DNA from: Bacillus sp. UNC41MFS5
Lineage (GTDB): Bacteria; Bacillota; Bacilli; Bacillales_B; DSM-18226
Assembly: GCF_000686805.1 (NCBI RefSeq)
Contig: NZ_KK366021.1
Coordinates: 183,614-247,613 of the forward strand
Length of the DNA: 64,000 nucleotides
Direction: 5' to 3'
The translations under genes and the position numbers were made by a program. Below the pieces are notes generated by a model that saw only the letters and a list, made by a program, of their open reading frames with translations, had not been told where the DNA came from and did not search any database. Positions 44,085-52,733 of this stretch are shown piece by piece. Every line of letters starts with the position of its first letter. Position 1 is the first letter of the stretch.

Positions 44085-44155
44085 AGGTCATAAGAATAAC
44101 AAATAATATCTGTTACGCTAACGATTGCCAGCATAACAAATAAATATTCAGTACT

Positions 44156-44222
44156 CTTCTGTCCTTTTGCCTGAGATTGAGAACCCTTCGGCGCCGCGGT
44201 ATTCCTTCGGTCTCTCCAGAAG
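44156..44222 (-). promoter_or_regulatory. Glycine riboswitch aptamer (single-aptamer type), orphan
   Basis: On the minus strand P1 is CTTCTG/CAGAAG (44222-44217 with 44161-44156). Between the arms lie GGAGAGACC, the conserved GGCGCCGAAGG (about 44195-44185) and CTCAGGCAAAAGGAC (about 44174-44160), which match the glycine riboswitch core as in gcvT leaders. The 72-nt linker contains a TGTTACGC/GCGTAACA-type hairpin and ends in a strong terminator. No intact minus-strand gene lies downstream; only the permease stub at 43928-43990. So the switch has lost its target. Confidence 0.85.
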
Positions 44223-44428
44223 CTGCTCCTGCTTTAGTGGGATCCATAGCCATCATAGCTTGCTAAATTATTTATTTTTTTGATTGAGTTTAACTATTGT
44301 CGAATAATTTCTAATTTTAATAGTATTCTGTGTCAACAACGAAAACAAAAATAAAATCACTTATTTGCTGCATTCCTTTTCAGGGATGATCTTGAAACTT
44401 TATCTAAAGTAGCTCTTTAGACCTCATC

Positions 44429-44935
44429 TTAATTTTTATTACTTGATAACTCTGTGTTTTTCAAACTAGCTGCTTTCTTAATTGATTGTTCCACAACGTA
44501 CTGAAAGCCATAGATAATAATCGCCAAAAATACACATATAAAATACCAAGCAGAGTTTTTCATCTTTAAAAATTTGACAACTCCAACTTTATTCCCAATG
44601 TAAGGCATAGGAAAAGCGTTAATAAGATCCAATACCATATTTGTCATTAAGTACTTTGGGAAATTCCCAAATGTTAATTTAAATATCCAAAGCGTTGCTA
44701 CAAAATAAGGCCCTAATATATATGTAAAATCTATTGGTCCAGGTGATAGTGGATTTTTAGTTATCCACCATTTTTTTCTATAACAGATAAGACTAAATAC
44801 ACTTAAAAACAAATTGGTAAAACTTGCAACAGGCAAAAACCTAAAAAAATTTCGTTTCCCCATAAAAGGGACGGTTAGCCAAGGTAGAATTAATGTGGCT
44901 AAAGAGAATGCGACTTTCGTTTTATACTTAACCAT
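44429..44935 (-). CDS. Hypothetical multi-pass membrane protein
   Basis: A 168-residue protein with about four hydrophobic helices. I start at ATG 44935, where GAGGGGG lies 6-7 bases upstream. Notable stretches are LPWLTVPFMGKRNFFRFLP (near residue 18), GPIDFTYILGPYFVATLWIF (near 66) and TNMVLDLINAFPMPYIGNK (near 98). The protein recalls an uncharacterised Bacillus membrane family and is similar in size to the 10038-10529 protein, but I assign no function. It lies upstream of the orphan glycine riboswitch on the same strand, without being controlled by it. Confidence 0.7.
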   Translation of the reverse strand: MVKYKTKVAFSLATLILPWLTVPFMGKRNFFRFLPVASFTNLFLSVFSLICYRKKWWITKNPLSPGPIDFTYILGPYFVATLWIFKLTFGNFPKYLMTNMVLDLINAFPMPYIGNKVGVVKFLKMKNSAWYFICVFLAIIIYGFQYVVEQSIKKAASLKNTELSSNKN

Positions 44936-45048
44936 TGAGTTCCCCCTCAAATTGATATTTCACAGTAATAATTTCCATAAATATATAATTTATCCTGACT
45001 AACCGAAATATACATGAGTGAATACTTTTCCACTTGACTTGTGTTTTA

Positions 45049-45795
45049 CTAGATTCGTTTTTTCTTAATATTCCACACTAGCGAATCAACCCCGGTGGAG
45101 AAATGAGCGATCGGATTAACTTGAGAAAGTTCAAAATGAAATGGAGAAAAAAGAGTATTTTCGACTATCTCTATTTCTGCTTTTTGCAAGGGCCAAGGCA
45201 GATGGTGTATTTCACCGCAATAAATGTTGACTCCATTATTCGAACTATAGAGGCAATACCGCTCAGTGAGCCAATGGTCTAGCGTTCCTTCCTTTGGAAA
45301 ATAAATCTCCGATACCGGAACGTATTTCCCCTTAAATGATATAGGAGTATTAAAATTACCATTCCGACTGGTATGAAAATGAAAGGATTGTCCTTCTTTT
45401 CGAAAAGAAATTTGTGCCGAATAATAGGGTAAATGAAACCATCTTTTTGCAATCTTTAATGAAGCCCAGTTCTCAACATCAATAGATAAAAAATAAATAC
45501 CGGGTTTTCCATCGCATGTAACATAAGTCCTTACATTTATTTCTGGAAATTTGGGTGTAAGAGAAATGGAAGATAATCCACGGGGAAAGATTCCCTCTAA
45601 AACAAATACAATGACACCTAACCATGCGGAGCCATTAAATGTATCAATTTGTAAAGAAGAAGGAATATGCGGCCGTAGTAAATTAAGTGGAATTGGCCAA
45701 TGTAAAAACAATACATTTCTCCAAGTTTGTCGCATAATCCAGTATTTTGATGGTAATGGCCAAGTTCGATGACCAATATCATTCATTACATTCAT
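45049..45795 (-). CDS. DUF2071 family protein (YqjF-like)
   Basis: A 248-residue protein of the YqjF/DUF2071 family. Landmarks are WRNVLFLHWPIPLNLLRPHIP (in two pieces, near residue 20), GSAWLGVIVFVLEGI (about 50) and VRTYVTCDGKPGIYFLSIDVE (two pieces, near 85). I start at the ATG at 45795 with GGGGGA 7 bases upstream; the extension to 45879 has no site. The family adopts an acetoacetate-decarboxylase-like fold, but its function is unknown. It is divergent from the flavoprotein pair at 45979. Confidence 0.88.
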   Translation of the reverse strand: MNVMNDIGHRTWPLPSKYWIMRQTWRNVLFLHWPIPLNLLRPHIPSSLQIDTFNGSAWLGVIVFVLEGIFPRGLSSISLTPKFPEINVRTYVTCDGKPGIYFLSIDVENWASLKIAKRWFHLPYYSAQISFRKEGQSFHFHTSRNGNFNTPISFKGKYVPVSEIYFPKEGTLDHWLTERYCLYSSNNGVNIYCGEIHHLPWPLQKAEIEIVENTLFSPFHFELSQVNPIAHFSTGVDSLVWNIKKKRI

Positions 45796-45978
45796 AAAAA
45801 ATCCCCCTGTTTTTATATGTATATAGTTTGGAGCAAATTGATAATTTAATACAATTTTATATACATAAAATCTCAACATTTTAAAAATACTATCTTGATT
45901 TATAATATTTTCCTTTTTTTGACTATACTAAGATTAGTTGGTTTTATTATTAACTATGCGGAATGTGGAGCAATAACT

Positions 45979-47391
45979 ATGGAGAATATTTTTTATTACT
46001 TAACTTTTGGAATGGTAGCAATTATTTTCACCACTTTTATATTCATGCTTTTTGGATGGCGTTGGTTCATGAAACTGATGGTGAAGCATATGGGAAAAAT
46101 TATTTTATCTGACAGTTATCAAGAAAATGTGATGGAGCTGATGCCGGGACTCAGGCATATGGGCATTCAAAATATGCTTGAAAATAGCCTGCGTGCAGAA
46201 ACAGGCGACGTCCTCCACCGCCCGATGGGATCTTCAAAAAAATGGCCGCATTTAGATCCGATCACTTTTATCCCTGCCCAAACAACACCTTTTCCGATTG
46301 ACGGTGAAGAAGATGTAGATGTACAGGTAACCATTGGTCCAAATGCAAAAAAACCAATGAAAATAAAAATCCCGTTAATGATCAGCGGAATGGCCTATGG
46401 AATCGCACTCAGTGAAGAAGTGAGACTCTCCTTAGCTAATGCTGCTAATAATGTTGGAACCGCCATTAATTCTGGTGAAGGGGCCGTCTTACCTGAGGAA
46501 ATAAATATAGGCGGAAAATATATTTTACAGTTCTCCAAAACAAACTGGGCAAAGGAAGAAGATTTAATTAAGCGGGCCGATATGATTGAAATAAAGCTTG
46601 GCCAGGGAGCCTTATTTGGGACAGGTGGGAAAATTTCTCCTAAAAATTTAACGGGTCGTGCCCGTGAATTGATGGGGTTAGAGGAAAATGAAGATGCCGT
46701 GATTTATGATAATTTTGTTGAAGACCAAACGCTTGATGATTTGAAAGAACTTGCTGATGAGCTTCGGAGAATTACAGGTGGAGTTCCCATTGGGGCAAAA
46801 ATAGGGGCTGGCGGAAAAATTGAAGAAGATATTGATCATTTAATCTACATAGGTGTTGATTATATTGCGGTTGATGGAGGACAAGCAGCAACACTCGGTG
46901 CCGCTCCTATTTTATCTGATGACGTTGGAATCCCAACTCTGCATGCGATTGTCAGGGCTGCTAATCATTTAGAAATGAGAGGCATGAAGGGAAAAATTAG
47001 TTTAATTGCCTCTGGCGGGCTACTAGTACCCGGCCATTTTTTAAAAGTGCTCGCCCTCGGAGCCGATGCAGTCTATGTAGGATCCGCTATGTTATTTACC
47101 GTCTCACACCCTCAATCATTAAATGCCATGCCGTTTGAACCACCCACACAAGTTGTTTGGAATCAAGGGAAATTCAAGGATCAATTTAAGATTGAAGAAG
47201 GAGTAAAATCGGCGGAGAAATTTCTAACTGCAAGTATAGAAGAAATAAAAATGGCATTAAGGGCAATGGGAAAACGCTCTTTAAAAGAGTTATCTAAAAA
47301 GGATTTGGTTTCCTACGATGAATTGACCGCCAAAATGGTTGGAATTCCATTTTCCTTTGAACCATGGGAAGACAAACAATTGGAGAAATGA
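45979..47391 (+). CDS. Membrane-anchored glutamate-synthase-like flavoprotein (YerD-like), copy 1
   Basis: A 470-residue protein with one N-terminal transmembrane helix (about 5-27) and an FMN-binding domain like the central domain of glutamate synthase. The FMN/substrate strands are PLMISGMAYGIALS (about 133-146), GAKIGAGGKIEEDIDHLI (two pieces, about 271), VDGGQAATLGAAP (about 300) and SLIASGGLLVPGHFLKVLALGADAVYVGSAML (in pieces, about 341-372). The three cysteines that hold the 3Fe-4S cluster in true GltB are not present, and no glutaminase or NADPH domain exists. TGGAG precedes ATG 45979. It overlaps a paralogue downstream. Reaction unknown. Confidence 0.83.
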   Translation: MENIFYYLTFGMVAIIFTTFIFMLFGWRWFMKLMVKHMGKIILSDSYQENVMELMPGLRHMGIQNMLENSLRAETGDVLHRPMGSSKKWPHLDPITFIPAQTTPFPIDGEEDVDVQVTIGPNAKKPMKIKIPLMISGMAYGIALSEEVRLSLANAANNVGTAINSGEGAVLPEEINIGGKYILQFSKTNWAKEEDLIKRADMIEIKLGQGALFGTGGKISPKNLTGRARELMGLEENEDAVIYDNFVEDQTLDDLKELADELRRITGGVPIGAKIGAGGKIEEDIDHLIYIGVDYIAVDGGQAATLGAAPILSDDVGIPTLHAIVRAANHLEMRGMKGKISLIASGGLLVPGHFLKVLALGADAVYVGSAMLFTVSHPQSLNAMPFEPPTQVVWNQGKFKDQFKIEEGVKSAEKFLTASIEEIKMALRAMGKRSLKELSKKDLVSYDELTAKMVGIPFSFEPWEDKQLEK

Positions 47392-47393
47392 CT

Positions 47394-48809
47394 ATGCCGA
47401 ACATATTATTTTATCTGACTTTTACAATGGTGACCCTTTTATTTGTCGTGTTGATATTTATGCTCGTCTGCTGGCGCTGGATGATGAAACTCATGGTGAA
47501 AAAGACCGGAAAAATTATTTTATCTGACAGTTATCAAGAAAATATTATCGAACTGATCCCAGGTCTTCGGCATATGGGCATTCAGAATATGCTAGAAAAT
47601 AGCCTGCGGGCAGAAACAGGGACTGTCCTGGATCGTCCTCTTGGCGGCTCTTCTAAAAAATGGCCGAATTTGGATCCCATTACCTTTATCCCTGCACAGA
47701 CCTCACCATTTCCGGTCAATGGTGAGGAAGATGTAGATATATCTGTTACCATTGGGCCAAAAGCAAAAAAACCAATGAATATAAAAATTCCTCTTATGAT
47801 TAGTGGCATGGGTTACGGGATTTCACTTAGTGAACAAGCAAGGCTATCTTTAGCAAAAGCAGCTAAAAAGACCGGAACGGCGATTAATTCAGGGCAAGGT
47901 GGAATCTTACCCGAAGAATTAGACGCTGCTGGAAAGTATATTTTACAATTTTCTAAAACAGACTGGGCAAAGGAAGAACATTTATTTAAACGTGCAGACA
48001 TGATAGAAATTAAATTAGGCCAAGGTGCATTAGCGGGAATGGGAAAGAAAATCCCTCCACAAAATTTAACAGGTCGTGCCCGCGAAATAATGGGACTTAA
48101 GGAAAATGAGGAAGCGGTCATTTATGAAAACTTTTATGAAAATCAAACGTTAATAGACATAAAACTACTTGTGGAGGAGCTTCGCGTAAGATCAGGCGGA
48201 GTTCCTATTGGAGCCAAAATTGGCGCAGGTGGAAAAATCGAAGAAGATATTGACCATTTAATCATTATGGGAATTGATTTTATAGCCATTGACGGCGGCC
48301 AAGCAGCCATGCACGGTGCACCGCCAATATTATTTGATGACTTTGGAATCCCCACATTACATGCGGTAGTTAGAGCTGTGAATCATCTAGAAAAAAGAAA
48401 GATGAAGGGAAAGATTAGTTTAATCGTTTCAGGAGGACTTTTAGTACCCGGTCATTTTTTAAAAGTGCTTGCACTCGGAGCTGACGCTGTATATTTAGGC
48501 TCTGCCATGTTATTTGCTCTCGCTCATGATCAAGTATTGAATGCCCTCCCATTTGAGCCTCCTACACAAGCTATATGGTATGATGGCAAGTTCAAGGATC
48601 AATTTAAAACTGAAAAAGGGGAAAAAACAGCGGAAAAATTCTTAACAGCTAGTGTAGAAGAAATGAAAATGGCATTAAGAGCAATAGGAAAACGCTCATT
48701 AAAAGAGTTGTCAAAAAAGGATTTAGTTTCCTATGATGAATTAACGGCTAAAATGGTTGGAATTCCGTTTTCCTTTAGACCATGGGAAGACAAACAACTT
48801 GAGAAATAG
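47394..48809 (+). CDS. Membrane-anchored glutamate-synthase-like flavoprotein (YerD-like), copy 2
   Basis: A 471-residue close paralogue of the preceding protein (roughly three quarters identical by eye), again with an N-terminal helix (about 4-26) and the same FMN-domain motifs, and again without the Fe-S cysteines. The previous stop codon overlaps an ATG at 47388 (ATGA), but TTGGAG is better spaced for ATG 47394, which I chose. It is a recent tandem duplication: long stretches such as the ends (KRSLKELSKKDLVSYDEL) are identical. The differences cluster in the helix and in the regions near 160-200. A terminator follows. Confidence 0.83.
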   Translation: MPNILFYLTFTMVTLLFVVLIFMLVCWRWMMKLMVKKTGKIILSDSYQENIIELIPGLRHMGIQNMLENSLRAETGTVLDRPLGGSSKKWPNLDPITFIPAQTSPFPVNGEEDVDISVTIGPKAKKPMNIKIPLMISGMGYGISLSEQARLSLAKAAKKTGTAINSGQGGILPEELDAAGKYILQFSKTDWAKEEHLFKRADMIEIKLGQGALAGMGKKIPPQNLTGRAREIMGLKENEEAVIYENFYENQTLIDIKLLVEELRVRSGGVPIGAKIGAGGKIEEDIDHLIIMGIDFIAIDGGQAAMHGAPPILFDDFGIPTLHAVVRAVNHLEKRKMKGKISLIVSGGLLVPGHFLKVLALGADAVYLGSAMLFALAHDQVLNALPFEPPTQAIWYDGKFKDQFKTEKGEKTAEKFLTASVEEMKMALRAIGKRSLKELSKKDLVSYDELTAKMVGIPFSFRPWEDKQLEK

Positions 48810-48866
48810 GCTCGATTCAAGTTCATTGTTAAAATTTATCATTTCTGTAGATGGAAACAAAACAAA

Positions 48867-48896
48867 TAAAAATGAGCTGCTCAGCAGTCCGTTTTT
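48867..48896 (+). terminator. Terminator of the flavoprotein pair
   Basis: The imperfect stem AAAATGAGCTGC / GCAGTCCGTTTT with a 3-nt loop runs into T-rich sequence. A second hairpin TTATAACCC/GGGTTATAA at 48968-49003 follows in the 230-bp gap, with nothing else visible. Confidence 0.6.
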
Positions 48897-49123
48897 ATTT
48901 TGAAAAAATCCTTTTAAACATTGTGTAATGTGACAATAAAGTTATTTAATTTTAAAACTCCAAATACTTATAACCCCCGTTCTGAGTTAGGACAGGGTTA
49001 TAACAAATTTGTTTAATTTTTGATGTAAAAAACTTCAATGTACTTAAAAATATAAAAATAAAGTCGTTTAAATCTAAGAGTTATTACATAATCGCGCCCT
49101 TTTGCTTAATAATGACTTGCATT

Positions 49124-49429
49124 TTATTTTTTAGCGTGCTCGGTTCCAATTTCCTCACTCAACTTAGGAAATTGTTTCTTAAAAGATTTTACTATCTTTG
49201 TGGTTTTACTAAATGCATTTTTTTTCTCGCCATAAAGAATCCATATTTCTTTATTCTGAATATGTTCATATAGAGACGATTTAACTGTATCGCGGTAGTC
49301 AGGAGCGAGTTTCCTTGTTTTACGTCTTTCTTTCATCTTATCGTGGTAAAGTTTATAAAGTTCCGTCGTGATCCAGTCTTTTTGACTCTCCTTCAATTGT
49401 GAAAAAACTTGTTTGAAGAAGCTTTCCAT
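49124..49429 (-). CDS. Hypothetical basic protein
   Basis: A 101-residue, lysine-rich, soluble and mostly helical protein (KMKERRKTRKLAPDYRDTVK near residue 30, FSKTTKIVKSFKKQFPKLSEE near 72). AAAGGTAA precedes the ATG. I do not recognise the family. The surrounding regions hold no partner gene; the 408 bp between it and iadA (49430-49837) contain no ORF or clear signal apart from short hairpins. Confidence 0.55.
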   Translation of the reverse strand: MESFFKQVFSQLKESQKDWITTELYKLYHDKMKERRKTRKLAPDYRDTVKSSLYEHIQNKEIWILYGEKKNAFSKTTKIVKSFKKQFPKLSEEIGTEHAKK

Positions 49430-49837
49430 TTACCTTTAAATGATTTTTCATCAAGAACCGTCCTTTAAATCTTACTTGACTTATCCTTAAAAATCTTAAA
49501 CACACTTGCTATTGTTTCACTTTATTTGAGGAAGAAAAAGCGTCTCCACTTATGCAGAAACGCGTACTTTTCTTAAGTAACTTGTATCGTATTATAATAT
49601 TCAAATATGGACTTCGGGAAATTTTCCATTGCTATCATATTTAAATACCATAATACGCATTAATAGGAAGCTCGCTTTCTCCTAAAAGTCTTTTTTATTC
49701 GTATATTACATTGAATGGTATTCATCATGGACAAAACAGGCACCTTCTTCTTTGAAGATATATGATGACCTTTGAATCCCACAAGAAATTCAAGAGGCTA
49801 GTTTTTAGTATCATTTTCTTTGCACCGGAACCTTCCT

Positions 49838-51010
49838 TTATTCAAATGTTCCCTTCATTATTGGAACTTTGTTTTCTACCATAAGCTTACCTTTTGCAAT
49901 GACACTGTGAATGTCCAACGTTTCTTTTTCCAACAATACTATATCAGCATCCTTCCCGGTTTGGATGCTGCCTTTTCTTGAAAGCTTTAGCACATGTGCA
50001 GGATTCGTGGTGATGACCTCCAATGCCGTTTCCAGCGGGATGTCTTCCTCTAAAACAGAATCGCGTACTTCGTGATATAGAGATGATACTTTTCCGACTT
50101 GAAGGCCTACACACTCCCCATTGCTGTCAAAGCAGGGAAGGCTGGCCTGCCCGTCTGAAGAGAAGGTGATGCGTCCAATTGGAACCCCTTCTTTAAGCAT
50201 CATACTTAATGCCTTGCTGCACTTCACTTCGCCTTCTTCCAAAAACTGAGGAATGGTACTTGTAGTAAAGTCTACGTATCCTCCTCGTTTCGCATAATCA
50301 ATACCTGCCCTGAATAATTCTTCATTTCGGTTGATATGTGTAGGATGGAGCTGCCGAATCGGAATGTTGGTTTTTTCTGCAATTTCATGCAGTAATGAAA
50401 GCTTTTCATCTCCGTCCCCTACATGAACTTCTAATATGCCAGCTTTTCCTGACAGGATACCGCCATTGCGTGCCGCAGCTGCGACTTTAGCCAGTTCCTC
50501 AAATGTGGGTTCTGATGATCTATGGTCGGAGATTGCAATCTCTCCAACACCGATAATTTTGTCGATTAAAATAATATCGTCTTCGATTTTACCCGTCAGT
50601 GTTTTTACTGGCACTTGATAGGAGCCTGTATGAATGAAGCAGGAAACACCCTCTTCTTCAAGCGCCCTCGCCTTGGCAAGCAGACTTTCCATTTTACGAG
50701 TTGTCCCGTCCGTACCAAGCAAGCCGACTAGTGTTGTAATACCTGCAGTTGTAATATCAGTGAGCATCAGCTCGGGAGTGCGGGTTTTGAATCCGCCCTC
50801 GCCGCCTCCACCAATAATATGGACATGTGAATCTATAAATCCCGGAACAACCAAAAGATTTGCCGCATCAATGATTTGAATAGGAGCAAAGTGGTCAGGA
50901 ATCGCGATTCTGTCATCTATGAATGCGATTTTATCGTCTGCAATTAATATGTCTTTCCGTCCTAGGTAATTGGGTGCATATACTTCGCCATTTTTGATTA
51001 AGGTAAGCAA
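49838..51010 (-). CDS. iadA: Isoaspartyl dipeptidase
   Basis: A 390-residue amidohydrolase that hydrolyses beta-aspartyl dipeptides from damaged protein. The start is TTG at 51010, 9 bases after AGGAGG; this gives exactly the length of E. coli IadA, whereas ATG 51043 adds 11 residues with no family match. Metal motifs: HVH (62-64) followed by GGGGEGGF, the bridging position in VGEIAISDHRSS (about 155-166), HPTHINR (H about 222-225) and TFSSDGQASLP (metal aspartate). At the bridging site E. coli has a carbamylated lysine (GVKCAISDHRS); here the aligned residue is glutamate. It is cotranscribed with a YfcC transporter behind a sigma-54 promoter. Confidence 0.9.
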   Translation of the reverse strand: MLTLIKNGEVYAPNYLGRKDILIADDKIAFIDDRIAIPDHFAPIQIIDAANLLVVPGFIDSHVHIIGGGGEGGFKTRTPELMLTDITTAGITTLVGLLGTDGTTRKMESLLAKARALEEEGVSCFIHTGSYQVPVKTLTGKIEDDIILIDKIIGVGEIAISDHRSSEPTFEELAKVAAAARNGGILSGKAGILEVHVGDGDEKLSLLHEIAEKTNIPIRQLHPTHINRNEELFRAGIDYAKRGGYVDFTTSTIPQFLEEGEVKCSKALSMMLKEGVPIGRITFSSDGQASLPCFDSNGECVGLQVGKVSSLYHEVRDSVLEEDIPLETALEVITTNPAHVLKLSRKGSIQTGKDADIVLLEKETLDIHSVIAKGKLMVENKVPIMKGTFE

Positions 51011-51046
51011 TTCGTTTTTCCTCCTGTCAATACTTTTTGTCATCTA

Positions 51047-52459
51047 TTAGAATGGACCATATCCGATGAAGTGAGCTGTGATAACAGCTATTAATCCGAT
51101 GAGATATTGAATGAGCACCAGCGGCAGAATCCACTTCGCCCACTTTGTCCAAGGAATGCCTGCAATGGCCAAGCTCGCCATTAAGGTGGTAGCGGTCGGG
51201 AAAATCATATTTCCGATTCCGTCTGCAAAAGAGAAAGACAACACTGCAGTTTGGCGTGTAATATCTAATAAGTCTGCTAGCGGAACCATAATCGGCATTG
51301 TTAGCATCGCATGACCGGTACCGGACGCTAGAACAAAATGGATAAGAGCCTGGAAGTTGTACATGCCGGCAACGCTTAAATAAGCCGGAATATGCTTGAT
51401 AGATTCAGATACTAGATGCAGGAGAGGGTCAACGATATGTCCCTCATTCAATATAACAAGAATGGCGCGTGATACGCCGATTATCAAAGCTCCGCTAATC
51501 AAGGAAGCAGAGCCTTTGGTAAAGGAGTTGACAATATGATTTGCTGACAGTTTTCCGATGATTCCAATTACGATTGTTAATATAACGAATAAGGCTGCAA
51601 TTTCTGTAATGTACCATTGGAACTTGATGACACCAAACGCCAAGACGATGTAGTTAATTAAAAAAGCACCCAGGATAAGCTTATGTCTAGTTGTTAACTT
51701 CGCACTTGATTGCAGTAGATGGCTTGCTTCTTCTTTTGTATATTTTCCGTAGATGCCTATAGAAGGATTGTTCTTTACCTTCATTGCGTGACGATAGACA
51801 AATAAAACAGAAACAAGATAGACGATAACAAATAAAACAAGGCGGTACCCCATCCCTGAGAACAACGGTAATTCTGCGACCCCTTGGGCGATTCCTACTG
51901 TGAAGGGATTCATTATGGCAGTCGTAAACCCTGACAATGCTCCTACTATGACGATGGCAGTTCCTGTAATTGTATCAAATCCCAGTGCCAACGCTAGCGG
52001 AATAACAAGAGGAACATAAGCCAGCGTTTCTTCCGCCATCCCCATTAATGAACCACCTGCGGCGAAAACCAGCATCACGACAGGAATTAAAAGCTTTTCA
52101 CGCGTCGACAACTTTCGAGCCATTGTGGCAATCAGCCCGTCAACCGTACCGGTTGCTCTTAAAACACCGAAAAATCCTCCAATAATTAATAAGAAAAAGA
52201 TAATATTGCCGGCATCTACCATTCCTGTATGAACAGCTTTTATCATATCGAACAATCCGACCGGTGCCGATTTTATCCATTTAAAAGAATTGGGGTCTAC
52301 AGTTGTCCGTCCATCTGCTTCAATTCGTGTATAGTCTCCTGCCGGCAAAATATAAGTTAATAGAGTTGATATTGCAAGAATGGCGAATAGCAATACAAAA
52401 ATATTGATTTTTCTCTCTTTTTTTCCAAGCGAAACAACCTTTTCTTGTAGCTGGCTCAT
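51047..52459 (-). CDS. YfcC family membrane transporter
   Basis: A 470-residue transporter with about 12 helices of the YfcC family (AbgT/dicarboxylate-related). Landmarks: LLTYILPAGDYTRIEADGRTTVDP in two pieces (residues about 33-56), GGFFGVLRATGTVDGLIATMA (two pieces, near 95), GMAEETLAYVPLVIPLALALGFD (near 140, two pieces) and the C-terminal SFSFADGIGNMIFPTATTLMA. AGGAGAG precedes the ATG. Family members have been linked to amino acids, peptides or citrate-like acids; next to iadA, import of isoaspartyl dipeptides or aspartate is the natural guess. It is the first gene of the sigma-54-dependent operon. Confidence 0.87.
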   Translation of the reverse strand: MSQLQEKVVSLGKKERKINIFVLLFAILAISTLLTYILPAGDYTRIEADGRTTVDPNSFKWIKSAPVGLFDMIKAVHTGMVDAGNIIFFLLIIGGFFGVLRATGTVDGLIATMARKLSTREKLLIPVVMLVFAAGGSLMGMAEETLAYVPLVIPLALALGFDTITGTAIVIVGALSGFTTAIMNPFTVGIAQGVAELPLFSGMGYRLVLFVIVYLVSVLFVYRHAMKVKNNPSIGIYGKYTKEEASHLLQSSAKLTTRHKLILGAFLINYIVLAFGVIKFQWYITEIAALFVILTIVIGIIGKLSANHIVNSFTKGSASLISGALIIGVSRAILVILNEGHIVDPLLHLVSESIKHIPAYLSVAGMYNFQALIHFVLASGTGHAMLTMPIMVPLADLLDITRQTAVLSFSFADGIGNMIFPTATTLMASLAIAGIPWTKWAKWILPLVLIQYLIGLIAVITAHFIGYGPF

Positions 52460-52604
52460 GTATGTCTCTCCTTTGTATTTAATATAAATGGATAAAACTA
52501 AAACGCTTACAAAATAAATACCTCATATAGACTATTTTCTTTTTTTCTCGTATTCTGCTGTTTCCCTCCTTTTCTAATCCTCGAGGCATTCATTGATTTA
52601 AATA

Positions 52605-52620
52605 TGCAAGAACTGTGCCA
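52605..52620 (-). promoter_or_regulatory. Sigma-54 (-24/-12) promoter of the yfcC-iadA operon
   Basis: On the minus strand TGGCAC (52620-52615), five bases, then TTGCA (52609-52605), which agrees fully with TGGCAC-N5-TTGCW. It lies 145 bp upstream of the transporter start. A sigma-54 activator gene starts 114 bp away on the other strand. Confidence 0.88.
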
Positions 52621-52733
52621 AAATGAGTATATTGATGTATAAGTAAATTTTTATGGTTAGATTAGATTTTTGGTTTTTATCGGTCTTTTTTGGTGATATA
52701 ATAGAACCAATTTAAAGGCGAGTAGGTGTTTTT

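Noticed and set aside
44156..44222. A second glycine aptamer in tandem
   Set aside because: Only one copy of the GCCGAAGG and CAGGCAAAAGG core is present; upstream sequence to 44280 shows no second core.
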